A DNA stretch of 13,909 nucleotides from JAZRPG01 sp045649105 (lineage in GTDB: Bacteria; Bacillota; Clostridia; Oscillospirales; JAAYXM01). How positions within the stretch are numbered: the stretch's first letter is position 1; every line of letters begins with the position of its first letter. The position numbers and the translations under genes are program-made. Shown here in pieces: positions 9,316-13,909 of this stretch. Below the pieces are notes generated by a model. The model saw only the letters and a program-made list of their open reading frames with translations, did not search any database and was not told where the DNA came from. The stretch covers positions 1-13,909 of the forward strand of contig JAZRPG010000010.1 of NCBI GenBank assembly GCA_045649105.1. The letters are read 5' to 3'.

Positions 9316-9852
9316 CTATTTTTTCAGAATATCATACCTGATAATTCCCGTAACAACAGAGCACAAAATGAAAATATGCGTAACCAGATTTGCAACGGCA
9401 ACGGGAGCCGCCATAAAGTCATATGCAATCCAGATAATGGTATTTACAAAGAAGAAAAGGCGCGTCTTCCTCGGATCGCTCGTGCTGACACCGAACAGAA
9501 GCGCAATCGCTCCGAAAAGCGGGAGCAAATCATACGGAAATCTGAATTCCCCTGACAAAACAATCGTAAGTACAGATACCGCAACATATGCAAAGAAGAA
9601 AATTACGCCGATCATTTTCGGCGGAGTTTTATCTTTTTTAAGAAATGTGTAATTTATAAATGTATGAACGACAGCGACTATACAAATTGCTCCGCCTGAT
9701 ATTTTTGTCCAAGAGAGCACCACATAGCTAAGCGCCACAAGCAGATTTGCAATACACTGCGATATAACTATCTGCCTCTGCTTTTTAAGCTGAAACCCTA
9801 AAACAGCAGCAATCGTGCCTGCATATCCGAATGCTAAGGATAAAGACTGCAC
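9316..9852 (-). CDS. YgjV-family inner membrane protein
   Basis: 178-residue polytopic membrane protein resembling the YgjV family, whose function is unknown. It has about seven hydrophobic stretches (roughly residues 5-20, 30-48, 52-70, 80-99, 106-123, 131-148, 152-170). Family-like features are the opening GYAGTIAAVLGFQLKKQRQI, the central VVHTFINYTFLKK and a late NTIIWIAYDF segment. The start is GTG at 9850-9852, with GAAGGTAGG about 8 nt upstream. An in-frame TAG lies four codons upstream, which rules out a longer form. It is the first gene after the operon promoter, followed by queT after 38 nt. Co-transcription with queT could hint at a linked transport role, but that is weak inference. 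Confidence 0.75.
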   Translation of the reverse strand: MQSLSLAFGYAGTIAAVLGFQLKKQRQIVISQCIANLLVALSYVVLSWTKISGGAICIVAVVHTFINYTFLKKDKTPPKMIGVIFFFAYVAVSVLTIVLSGEFRFPYDLLPLFGAIALLFGVSTSDPRKTRLFFFVNTIIWIAYDFMAAPVAVANLVTHIFILCSVVTGIIRYDILKK

Positions 9853-9941
9853 AAGTATTACCTACCTTCATAATAAAAATGTAAAACCGCTTGCATTTTC
9901 CGACAACAAGCAACACCGACAAAGGCGTCTATAACAGAGGC

Positions 9942-9970
9942 ATTATATCAGATTTAATAAATTATTGCAA
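9942..9970 (-). promoter_or_regulatory. Sigma-A promoter of the ygjV-queT-galU-lipoprotein unit
   Basis: Minus strand -35 TTGCAA (9965-9970), 17-bp spacer, perfect -10 TATAAT (9942-9947). The leader to the GTG start is about 80 nt and contains a small GCTTG/CAAGC hairpin. The left inverted repeat of the AT-rich island begins 6 bp upstream of this -35 box. Confidence 0.85.
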
Positions 9971-9976
9971 GTTTTT

Positions 9977-10046
9977 GAAATATGTCCTATTACTTTATTT
10001 TCTGTGGAATATTTTTTTCGTTGAGATTTCGTAAAGAAATTGATTT
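9977..10046 (+). repeat. Left inverted repeat of the AT-rich island
   Basis: Read on the plus strand this matches the minus strand of 11747-11817 at about 53 of 71 aligned positions with one gap. Exact shared blocks in the same order are TCCTAT, ACT, TTCTGTGGAA (10000-10009), TTTTCGTTG (10015-10023) and AGAAATTGA (10035-10043). Confidence 0.65.
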
Positions 10047-10056
10047 GAGGGTAAAG

Positions 10057-10083
10057 AAAAAAGGTAAAGTTTATCACTTTACC
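10057..10083 (-). terminator. Intrinsic terminator of the island operon
   Basis: Minus strand stem GGTAAAGT/ACTTTACC (10076-10083 with 10063-10070) with a 5-nt loop, followed by six T (10057-10062). It lies 39 nt after the DUF2085 gene and just inside the left inverted repeat, so island transcription should stop before the ygjV promoter. Confidence 0.85.
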
Positions 10084-10122
10084 CCATAATAAATATTTAC
10101 CTATCCCTTTATTAATTTATTG

Positions 10123-10470
10123 TCAAAAAAGTTTCCAAATATTTATTATCAATTGAACGAAACCTATTCCAAATAGAGTTCCTGTAATAAATCTTCTTGT
10201 ATTATTTGACATAATATAAAAAAATAATTGTATCATACCATCTAAAACTAATGGAAGAAGTAATAATATACATACTATGTTAGGTATAGAAAAACCAAAA
10301 GCAAACAGAAAAAACGAGCAAACATACCCAATCAAAACTCCTGTGCAACGAGCACATAAAGGAAATTGATATCCGTAGAGAAAAAAACTTCTTTCTGGTT
10401 TTTGATGACAACCCCATAACTTCTTTGTGATTGTCATAACTCTAACCCATTGTTTTATCTTTCTGTCCAT
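10123..10470 (-). CDS. DUF2085 family membrane protein
   Basis: 115-residue small membrane protein resembling the DUF2085 family of unknown function. The diagnostic part is GCHQKPERSFFLYG (residues 20-33) followed by QFPLCARCTGVLIGY (35-49): a CH pair, the RSF motif and the CARCTG motif. The cysteines and histidine could bind metal, but this is not established. Three hydrophobic segments follow (about residues 42-59, 62-84, 94-112). The start ATG shares its A with the TAA of the upstream zinc-ribbon gene (TAATG), so translation is coupled. An internal Met at residue 12 is a possible shorter start, since no strong ribosome binding site precedes either one. Codon use is AT-rich, unlike the genes outside the island. 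Confidence 0.75.
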   Translation of the reverse strand: MDRKIKQWVRVMTITKKLWGCHQKPERSFFLYGYQFPLCARCTGVLIGYVCSFFLFAFGFSIPNIVCILLLLPLVLDGMIQLFFYIMSNNTRRFITGTLFGIGFVQLIINIWKLF

Positions 10471-11066
10471 TATGCTTGGAACTTATTTCCACAACCTTTA
10501 CACATCCAATATGTAGTTGTAGTGGTCTGTTTTCCTTTTCCAGTTGCCCCACACAATAATCCTAACGGACCACAAAGCAAATATCCACAACAAGCATCAC
10601 TAGCTTTAAAATCTTTGCCTTGTGTTGATACCTCTGATACAGGCATAATATCATAGTTTCCACAACGTGGGCAATGAAGCCCAGATTTTTGTGTAACAAT
10701 ATTTATATTATCTGTTTGATTATCATTGTTATCAACATTTTGTGCTGTAGCATTTGTTGCAGTTGCACCTACTGGAATATGTGGTTTGTTGTCAGCATAT
10801 TCAACTTCGTATTCACCACTCATACCAAACTTTGTTTTCAATTCCACAACTTCATCTGGTTCATTAACAACTACATTAAATGTAGCATTTTTGCCAAATC
10901 TTTTCATTGTACTATTAAATGAAAGCATATGTGTTCCAACTTCGACAGGTATTTCAAGAATCCCACCATTTTTCAATTCTCCCACAAATGTATTCAAAAG
11001 ATACACATTATGATTTTGGGCACTTCCAGCAAAACTAGATTTACGCTTTATAATAATTGTCGCCAC
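10470..11066 (-). CDS. Uncharacterised protein with N-terminal beta domain and C-terminal split zinc ribbon
   Basis: 198 residues, not assignable to a named family with confidence. Residues 1-90 look like a beta-rich PEGA/DUF2846-type domain: basic start, VYLLNTFVGELKNGG, then a GTHMLSF turn. Residues 95-128 are a low-complexity linker rich in N, A, T and Q. The C-terminal part has HCPRCGN (C132, C135) and MCKGCGNKF (C189, C192). Between them lies a short hydrophobic Cys/Gly-rich stretch (about 157-174) and a GKGKQTTTTT segment. Two CxxC knuckles around a hydrophobic insert recall LITAF-like zinc domains that sit at membranes, but this is only a resemblance. The start is GTG at 11064-11066 with AGGGG about 11 nt upstream. 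It overlaps the DUF2085 gene and has its own promoter. Confidence 0.7.
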   Translation of the reverse strand: MATIIIKRKSSFAGSAQNHNVYLLNTFVGELKNGGILEIPVEVGTHMLSFNSTMKRFGKNATFNVVVNEPDEVVELKTKFGMSGEYEVEYADNKPHIPVGATATNATAQNVDNNDNQTDNINIVTQKSGLHCPRCGNYDIMPVSEVSTQGKDFKASDACCGYLLCGPLGLLCGATGKGKQTTTTTYWMCKGCGNKFQA

Positions 11067-11103
11067 AATACTTAACCCCTAATATATTATTTATTTGCTA
11101 TTC

Positions 11104-11132
11104 ATTATACCATATATTACATAGTTTTGCAA
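11104..11132 (-). promoter_or_regulatory. Promoter of the island operon
   Basis: Minus strand -35 TTGCAA (11127-11132), 17-bp spacer, perfect -10 TATAAT (11104-11109). It is about 38 bp upstream of the GTG start of the zinc-ribbon gene. The element has the same -35 hexamer and spacing as the ygjV promoter. Confidence 0.8.
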
Positions 11133-11203
11133 CCTTTTTTCGACATTTTTAGCAATGTGCCCTGTTGTGCCAAGTTCCTTCTGGTGGATATCCTCGAAAA
11201 AGG
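11133..11203. repeat. Long-range inverted repeat enclosing a 50-nt segment
   Basis: CCTTTTTTCGA (11133-11143) pairs with TCGAAAAAGG (11194-11203) with one unpaired T. The enclosed 50 nt contain a CATT/AATG mini-hairpin and the palindrome GGATATCC. It abuts the -35 box of the island operon promoter. It could be a small structured RNA or an operator. Nothing shows that it is transcribed. Confidence 0.35.
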
Positions 11204-11288
11204 TAAAAACCGACACTTAAATATATTTGTCTATTAATTTTTCTAAAAACTATGCTTTTTAAGGGGTAAAATCAATAAAAAAAGTGCG

Positions 11289-11346
11289 GTCGGAAAAACT
11301 TCTGCATTTTTCCGACACTTGTAAATGACACTTATATAACAAGTGG
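11289..11346. repeat. Two adjacent hairpin-forming inverted repeats
   Basis: The first is a perfect 10-bp inverted repeat, GTCGGAAAAA with TTTTTCCGAC (11289-11298, 11307-11316), around an 8-nt loop. The second is CACTTGT with ACAAGTG, closing a loop of about 16 nt that ends near 11346. A U-run occurs only inside the first stem, so it is a poor terminator. The words CCGACACTT (11210-11218, 11312-11320) and GTAAAAACCG (11203-11212, 11355-11364) each occur twice in this stretch. No gene is visible between 11067 and 11397. Confidence 0.45.
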
Positions 11347-11397
11347 TAAAAATTGTAAAAACCGTTTATATTGTTGTCAAATTGGCATTTCTAACAG

Positions 11398-11698
11398 TTT
11401 TTATAAAAGAACGGACATCTTTTATAAAACATCGGCAACTGTTTATAAAAAGGTAGGACAGAAATTTATAAAGCTCCAAAACTGAAATTATAAAATAATC
11501 AAGCAACTTTTATAAAATGTCGTATTTGTTTTATAAAAGGTTATTTCTAAAATTATAAAAAGCCGAATATCTTTTATAAATCTTCTGCAATCTTTTATAA
11601 AAGAATAGGCATTTTTTATAATTGGTTTTATAAAAAACAAAAGAGCTTTTATAAAACTTTTGACAGTTTTTATAAAACCGCTAATATTGTTTATAATG
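11398..11698. repeat. Array of 15 TATA-centred palindromic motifs at 21-22 bp spacing
   Basis: The decamer TTTTATAAAA or a close variant occurs with TATA cores starting at 11402, 11423, 11444, 11467, 11489, 11511, 11532, 11554, 11575, 11596, 11617, 11629, 11650, 11671 and 11692. Intervals are 21, 21, 23, 22, 22, 21, 22, 21, 21, 21, 12, 21, 21 and 21 bp. The DNA between motifs (about 10-13 bp) differs in every unit, so only the palindrome and the spacing are kept. 21 bp is two turns of B-DNA, which would place all motifs on one helix face. In a minus-strand frame the same pattern reads as heptapeptides containing FIK (see findings). A weaker GTTTATAT copy lies at 11364-11371. This is not a CRISPR array: repeats and spacers are far too short. 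Confidence 0.85.
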
Positions 11699-11746
11699 TG
11701 TGGAACTTTGCAACACAAGCAATTATGCATATAAAAATGCTTATAT

Positions 11747-11817
11747 AATTCAATTTCTCTTTGATATTCCAACGAAAAGTCCGTTCCACAGAATATCGAG
11801 TTATAGGAAATATGTTC
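11747..11817 (-). repeat. Right inverted repeat of the AT-rich island
   Basis: Read on the minus strand this is the partner of 9977-10046 and shares the blocks TCCTAT... TTCTGTGGAA (11784-11793), TTTTCGTTG and AGAAATTGA. It can itself fold: GATATTC and GAATATC enclose an AACG/CGTT hairpin. It ends 21 bp before the -35 box of the rpsF promoter. Confidence 0.65.
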
Positions 11818-11838
11818 GGAAATTCTAAAATAAAATAA

Positions 11839-11866
11839 TTGACATTTTCCCGAAAATATGTATAAT
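11839..11866 (+). promoter_or_regulatory. Sigma-A promoter of rpsF-ssb-rpsR
   Basis: Perfect -35 TTGACA (11839-11844), 16-bp spacer and perfect -10 TATAAT (11861-11866), about 127 bp upstream of the rpsF ATG. A strong promoter is expected for ribosomal protein genes. Confidence 0.88.
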
Positions 11867-11872
11867 ATTAAT

Positions 11873-11992
11873 TTGTATCAATTTATGTCGGGAGTATATG
11901 AATTTCTCCCGGACCTTGCGGAATACACCGCAGGTCAATCCTTGCTCCCGTCTTGATTACGGGGGCCACAAGTCCAAAAGGAGGTGTAAAAA
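11873..11992 (+). promoter_or_regulatory. Structured rpsF leader, candidate S6:S18 autoregulatory element
   Basis: Three hairpins are visible. CGGGAG/CTCCCG is at 11889-11894 with 11906-11911. GACC and TGCGG pair with CCGCA and GGTC around an AATACA loop (11912-11936, one bulged T). CTCCCGT/ACGGGGG is at 11945-11951 with 11959-11965, followed by the ribosome binding site AAGGAGGTG. rpsF mRNA leaders in many bacteria carry a CCG-containing hairpin bound by the S6:S18 protein complex, which represses its own operon. The second hairpin, with ACACCG at its loop edge, is the likely counterpart here. The first and third hairpins could swap strands (CTCCCG with CGGGGG). Identity of the element is inference. 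Confidence 0.5.
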
Positions 11993-12295
11993 ATGGCTAA
12001 AGTCAGCGCAAAGTATGAGACAATGTTCATCATCAATCCCGAACTCGGCGAAGAGGCAACAACTGAGATTATTGCGAAATTCAAGGCTTTGGTCGAGAAG
12101 AACGGAACTCTTTCAAACGTTGATGAGTGGGGCAAGCGCAGGTTTGCATATCCCATCAATGATTTAAATGAGGGTTATTATGTTCTCTTCGACTTCGAGT
12201 CCGCTCCGTCGTTCCCCGCAGAGCTCAACCGTATCTTTAAGATTACCGAAGGTATCATGCGTTCCATCATCGTCTGCAAAGACGATATCGCATAA
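11993..12295 (+). CDS. rpsF: 30S ribosomal protein bS6
   Basis: 100-residue ribosomal protein that binds bS18 and joins the platform of the small subunit. The family pattern is clear: YETMFIINPEL (residues 8-18), the WGKRRFAYPIN strand (46-56) and the EGYYVLFDFES strand. The start ATG follows a strong AAGGAGGTG. Length is typical for the family. It opens the rpsF-ssb-rpsR operon, and its stop codon overlaps the ribosome binding site of ssb. Confidence 0.98.
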   Translation: MAKVSAKYETMFIINPELGEEATTEIIAKFKALVEKNGTLSNVDEWGKRRFAYPINDLNEGYYVLFDFESAPSFPAELNRIFKITEGIMRSIIVCKDDIA

Positions 12296-12310
12296 GGAGG
12301 CGGATGTGTT

Positions 12311-12769
12311 ATGCTTAATAAGGTAATACTCATGGGCAGACTCACTCGTGACCCTGAGCTCCGCCACACTCAGTCAGGTGTTCCCGTCGTTTCTTTCTCA
12401 CTCGCCGTTGACCGCGGTTTTACAAGAAAGGACGATTCACAGCAGACGGTTGATTTCATCAACATCGTCGCATGGAGAAACACTGCTGAATTCGTTTCAA
12501 AGTGGTTCTCAAAAGGACAGCTTGTCGCAGTGAGCGGCAGACTTCAGGTTCGCAACTACAAGGACAAGGACGGCAACAACCGCACCGCGTGTGAGGTTGT
12601 CGCGGATGAGTGCTTCTTTGCAGATTCAAAGAAGGGTGACTCCGCCGCCACTTCCTATTCACCGGACGCCGGAATGTCATCGCCGGCACCGTCAAGCAGT
12701 TTTGGCACGGTGTCCTCAGGCTCTGATTTTGAGGAGCTCATAGGCGATGACGGCGAGCTTCCATTTTAA
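12311..12769 (+). CDS. ssb: Single-stranded DNA-binding protein
   Basis: 152-residue SSB that coats single-stranded DNA in replication, repair and recombination. The N-terminal OB fold (about residues 1-108) starts MLNKVILMGRLTRDPELR and includes VDFINIVAWRNTAEFVSKWF and KGQLVAVSGRLQ. A flexible Ser/Pro-rich linker follows (about 110-138). The C-terminal acidic tip ends in DDGELPF, the peptide that recruits partner proteins. The start ATG is chosen because of the AGGAGGCGG site 10 nt upstream. An ATG at 12304 hits a stop within four codons. It lies between the two mutually binding S6 and S18 genes, the common Firmicutes order. Confidence 0.98.
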   Translation: MLNKVILMGRLTRDPELRHTQSGVPVVSFSLAVDRGFTRKDDSQQTVDFINIVAWRNTAEFVSKWFSKGQLVAVSGRLQVRNYKDKDGNNRTACEVVADECFFADSKKGDSAATSYSPDAGMSSPAPSSSFGTVSSGSDFEELIGDDGELPF

Positions 12770-12795
12770 TTTCGTAATAAAGGAGGATTTCCGAA

Positions 12796-13026
12796 ATGGA
12801 TAAAAACCTTAAAAACCGCAAGCGCAAGAAGGTTTGCCCTTTCTGCGTTGATAAGGTCGGGTTTATCGATTATAAGGACGCTGCGCGTCTTCGCAGATTC
12901 ACATCTGAGCGCGGCAAGATTCTGCCCCGCAGAATGACAGGTGTTTGCGCCGCACATCAGCGTCAGGTTACGGAAGCCATTAAGCGTGCAAGACACGTTG
13001 CTCTTCTTCCGTACGTTAACGACTAA
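12796..13026 (+). CDS. rpsR: 30S ribosomal protein bS18, zinc-ligand (C+) form
   Basis: 76-residue bS18, partner of bS6 on the subunit platform. It carries four potential zinc ligands: C14 and C17 (KVCPFC) with C51 and H54 (GVCAAH). bS18 occurs as C+ and C- forms, and this is the C+ type that retains the metal site. The conserved core YKDAARLRRF and GKILPRRMTG is intact. The start ATG follows AAAGGAGGATTT. It is the last gene of the operon, 26 nt after ssb and followed by a strong terminator. Confidence 0.98.
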   Translation: MDKNLKNRKRKKVCPFCVDKVGFIDYKDAARLRRFTSERGKILPRRMTGVCAAHQRQVTEAIKRARHVALLPYVND

Positions 13027-13040
13027 GTGAAACAATAATA

Positions 13041-13075
13041 AAAAAATCTCCTGCACTATTGGCAGGAGATTTTTT
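13041..13075 (+). terminator. Intrinsic terminator of rpsF-ssb-rpsR
   Basis: Perfect 14-bp inverted repeat with a 7-nt loop (13041-13054, 13062-13075). The GC-rich core is TCTCCTGC/GCAGGAGA and the 3' arm ends in six T. It lies 15 nt after rpsR. Confidence 0.94.
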
Positions 13076-13084
13076 ATTGCATCA

Positions 13085-13116
13085 AAAAGGCGATGTGAAT
13101 ATTCACATCGCCTTTT
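13085..13116 (-). terminator. Intrinsic terminator of the lipoprotein gene
   Basis: Perfect palindrome of two 16-nt arms centred between 13100 and 13101, core AAGGCGATGTGAA with its complement. On the minus strand it is followed by a T run (13084-13088). It lies 21 nt after the lipoprotein stop and sits back to back with the rpsR terminator. Confidence 0.88.
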
Positions 13117-13136
13117 AAATTTACAAGCTTTTTGTA

Positions 13137-13628
13137 TTACTCGAGAACAACGCCGTTTTCTTCAGCCAGAGCTTTAACTGCAGTGCTGTACTCCAGCATC
13201 AGATTGTTTGCTTCGTTGATGCTCTCGTTTGCAGCTGTCATCTTCTCATAGTCCTGATTCTCAAGGGCAGCTATCATAGTAGTAAGCGCGGATAAAAACT
13301 TGGAAGAGCCGTTCATATAAATTTTGTGTACGTTAAGAACATCCGTATCTGTTATTTCACCGGACATTTCAGTTGCCAAATCGCTCAGTTTTCTTGCCAG
13401 AATAACAGTGTTTTCAGAGAACTCAGCAAGCATTGTGGCATCGTCCGTATAATTGTCGCCCGATACACTTGCATAGCTCTCCATAAATGCGGCCTCAGCT
13501 TCGCCGAGCTTTGCCAAATCGTTGTTTATGTAGTTTACTATTGCATCCTGCTTTTCCGTGTCAGCGCAGCCTGCAAGACTGAAGAGAACGAGCAGAACCG
13601 CCAAAGATAATGATAACGCTTTTTTCAT
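13137..13628 (-). CDS. Uncharacterised lipoprotein, helical
   Basis: 163-residue predicted lipoprotein that I do not recognise. The signal is clear: MKKA, a hydrophobic core (about residues 4-18) and lipobox LAGC with acylated C21. The mature part lacks cysteine, is acidic, and looks almost wholly alpha-helical. It is rich in A, E, L, N and S, with likely helices near residues 25-52, 60-90, 97-125 and 127-158, which suggests a small helical bundle on the outer face of the membrane. No enzymatic motif is seen. The start ATG follows AAAGGAA. It forms a one-gene unit with its own promoter and terminator between the rpsR operon and proA. Confidence 0.85.
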   Translation of the reverse strand: MKKALSLSLAVLLVLFSLAGCADTEKQDAIVNYINNDLAKLGEAEAAFMESYASVSGDNYTDDATMLAEFSENTVILARKLSDLATEMSGEITDTDVLNVHKIYMNGSSKFLSALTTMIAALENQDYEKMTAANESINEANNLMLEYSTAVKALAEENGVVLE

Positions 13629-13672
13629 TTCCTTTACCCCTTTTTCTGTAAATATTTTATTAACTGTAAATC

Positions 13673-13702
13673 AGTATACTCGCATGCATTGTCCTTTGTC
13701 AA
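13673..13702 (-). promoter_or_regulatory. Sigma-A promoter of the lipoprotein gene
   Basis: Minus strand -35 TTGACA (13697-13702), 18-bp spacer, -10 TATACT (13673-13678), 44 bp before the ATG. The -35 box lies just 9 bp after the proA stop, so the lipoprotein gene can be read independently of proA. No hairpin terminator fits between them. Confidence 0.75.
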
Positions 13703-13711
13703 GAGTTTTCA

Positions 13712-13909
13712 TCACCTGATATGTCCGTTTCCGTGCACGATATATTTCGTTGTCGTAAGCGCCTGAAGCCCCATCGGGCCGCGCGCGTGCAGCTTTTGCG
13801 TGCTTATTCCTATTTCCGCGCCGAAGCCGAATTCAAATCCGTCCGTAAACCTCGTCGACGCATTTACATATACTGCCGCCGCGTCTACCTCGTTCAAAAA
13901 CCTCTCCGC
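13712..13909 (-). CDS. proA: Gamma-glutamyl phosphate reductase, C-terminal end (5' part outside window)
   Basis: The last 65 residues of ProA, which reduces L-glutamyl 5-phosphate with NADPH to glutamate 5-semialdehyde in proline synthesis. The segment runs from AERFLNEVDAAAVYVNAST through FGFGAEIGISTQKLHARGPM to the family ending LTTTKYIVHGNGHIR. This closely follows the ProA C-terminus. About 350 residues lie beyond the right edge. The frame is open to the edge and the gene appears intact. proB or other proline genes are not in view. Confidence 0.95.
   Translation of the reverse strand, partial: AERFLNEVDAAAVYVNASTRFTDGFEFGFGAEIGISTQKLHARGPMGLQALTTTKYIVHGNGHIR

Larger units (their letters stand above)
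9977..11817. mobile_element. Putative AT-rich island bounded by long imperfect inverted repeats, no transposase
   Basis: This 1.84-kb segment is much richer in A and T than the roughly balanced genes on both sides. It is framed by inverted repeats of about 70 bp that both read inward. It contains a self-contained two-gene operon with promoter and terminator, and a large noncoding part with a phased palindrome array. No transposase, integrase or recombinase is visible, and no clear target-site duplication flanks it. It might be a non-autonomous transposon, a decayed element, an invertible segment, or native DNA whose ends share a duplicated regulatory sequence. Confidence 0.4.

Noticed and set aside
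9853..9941. preQ1 riboswitch upstream of the queT-containing operon
   Set aside because: The leader lacks the short C-rich hairpin followed by an A-rich tail that marks preQ1-I, and no larger preQ1 class is recognisable by eye.
11070..11215. Possible remnant of a longer coding frame on the minus strand ending near 11095
   Set aside because: A short open stretch exists, but it has no start, runs through the island promoter and matches no family I know.
11398..11698. CRISPR array
   Set aside because: The repeat is about 10 bp and the variable parts about 11 bp, far below CRISPR sizes, and no cas genes are present.
11488..11772. Minus-strand open frame of 94 residues with heptad FIK repeats
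   Set aside because: It starts with TTG and has no good ribosome binding site. It lies over the right inverted repeat and the palindrome array, and covers only part of the array. Intervals of 22 and 23 bp break the frame, changing FIK to FYK before a stop. I treat it as a by-product of the 21-bp DNA repeat, though a decayed repeat protein cannot be excluded.
9960..11840. Target-site duplication flanking the island
   Set aside because: The flanks share only short AT words with no convincing direct repeat at matching positions, so none is claimed.

Overview
This looks like a chromosomal window from a Gram-positive anaerobe of the class Clostridia, probably an uncultured gut Oscillospirales-type lineage. 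The evidence is RNA polymerase genes of Firmicutes type (no large lineage insertion in the beta' trigger loop), the rpsF-ssb-rpsR operon, strong AGGAGG ribosome binding sites, consensus sigma-A promoters and many U-tailed hairpin terminators. The genus is inference only.

Layout. 1-6707 (minus strand): rpoC, cut by the left edge, and complete rpoB, with their own promoter and a folded leader of about 200 nt. No rplJ-rplL genes lie directly upstream. 6961-9970 (minus): a four-gene transcription unit read as ygjV-like membrane protein, queT-type transporter, galU and a zinc/manganese-binding lipoprotein. It runs from a consensus promoter at 9942-9970 to a perfect terminator at 6961-7000, with very tight or overlapping junctions. 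9977-11817: a strikingly AT-rich island of about 1.8 kb bounded by roughly 70-bp imperfect inverted repeats. It holds a two-gene overlapping minus-strand operon (zinc-ribbon protein, then a DUF2085 membrane protein) with its own promoter and terminator, several inverted repeats, and an array of 15 TATA-centred palindromic motifs spaced almost exactly 21-22 bp apart. 11839-13075 (plus): promoter, structured leader, rpsF-ssb-rpsR and terminator. 13085-13702 (minus): a single-gene lipoprotein unit. 13712-13909 (minus): the 3' end of proA.

The housekeeping genes work in transcription (rpoBC), the small ribosomal subunit and ssDNA protection (rpsF-ssb-rpsR), nucleotide-sugar synthesis (galU), uptake of a queuosine precursor and metal (queT, metal-binding lipoprotein) and proline synthesis (proA). 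The island sits exactly between two divergent housekeeping promoters (ygjV leftward, rpsF rightward), with its inverted repeats ending 6 and 21 bp from their -35 boxes. It carries no recognisable transposase or recombinase. The island, its inverted repeats and the helically phased array are the least ordinary part of the window.
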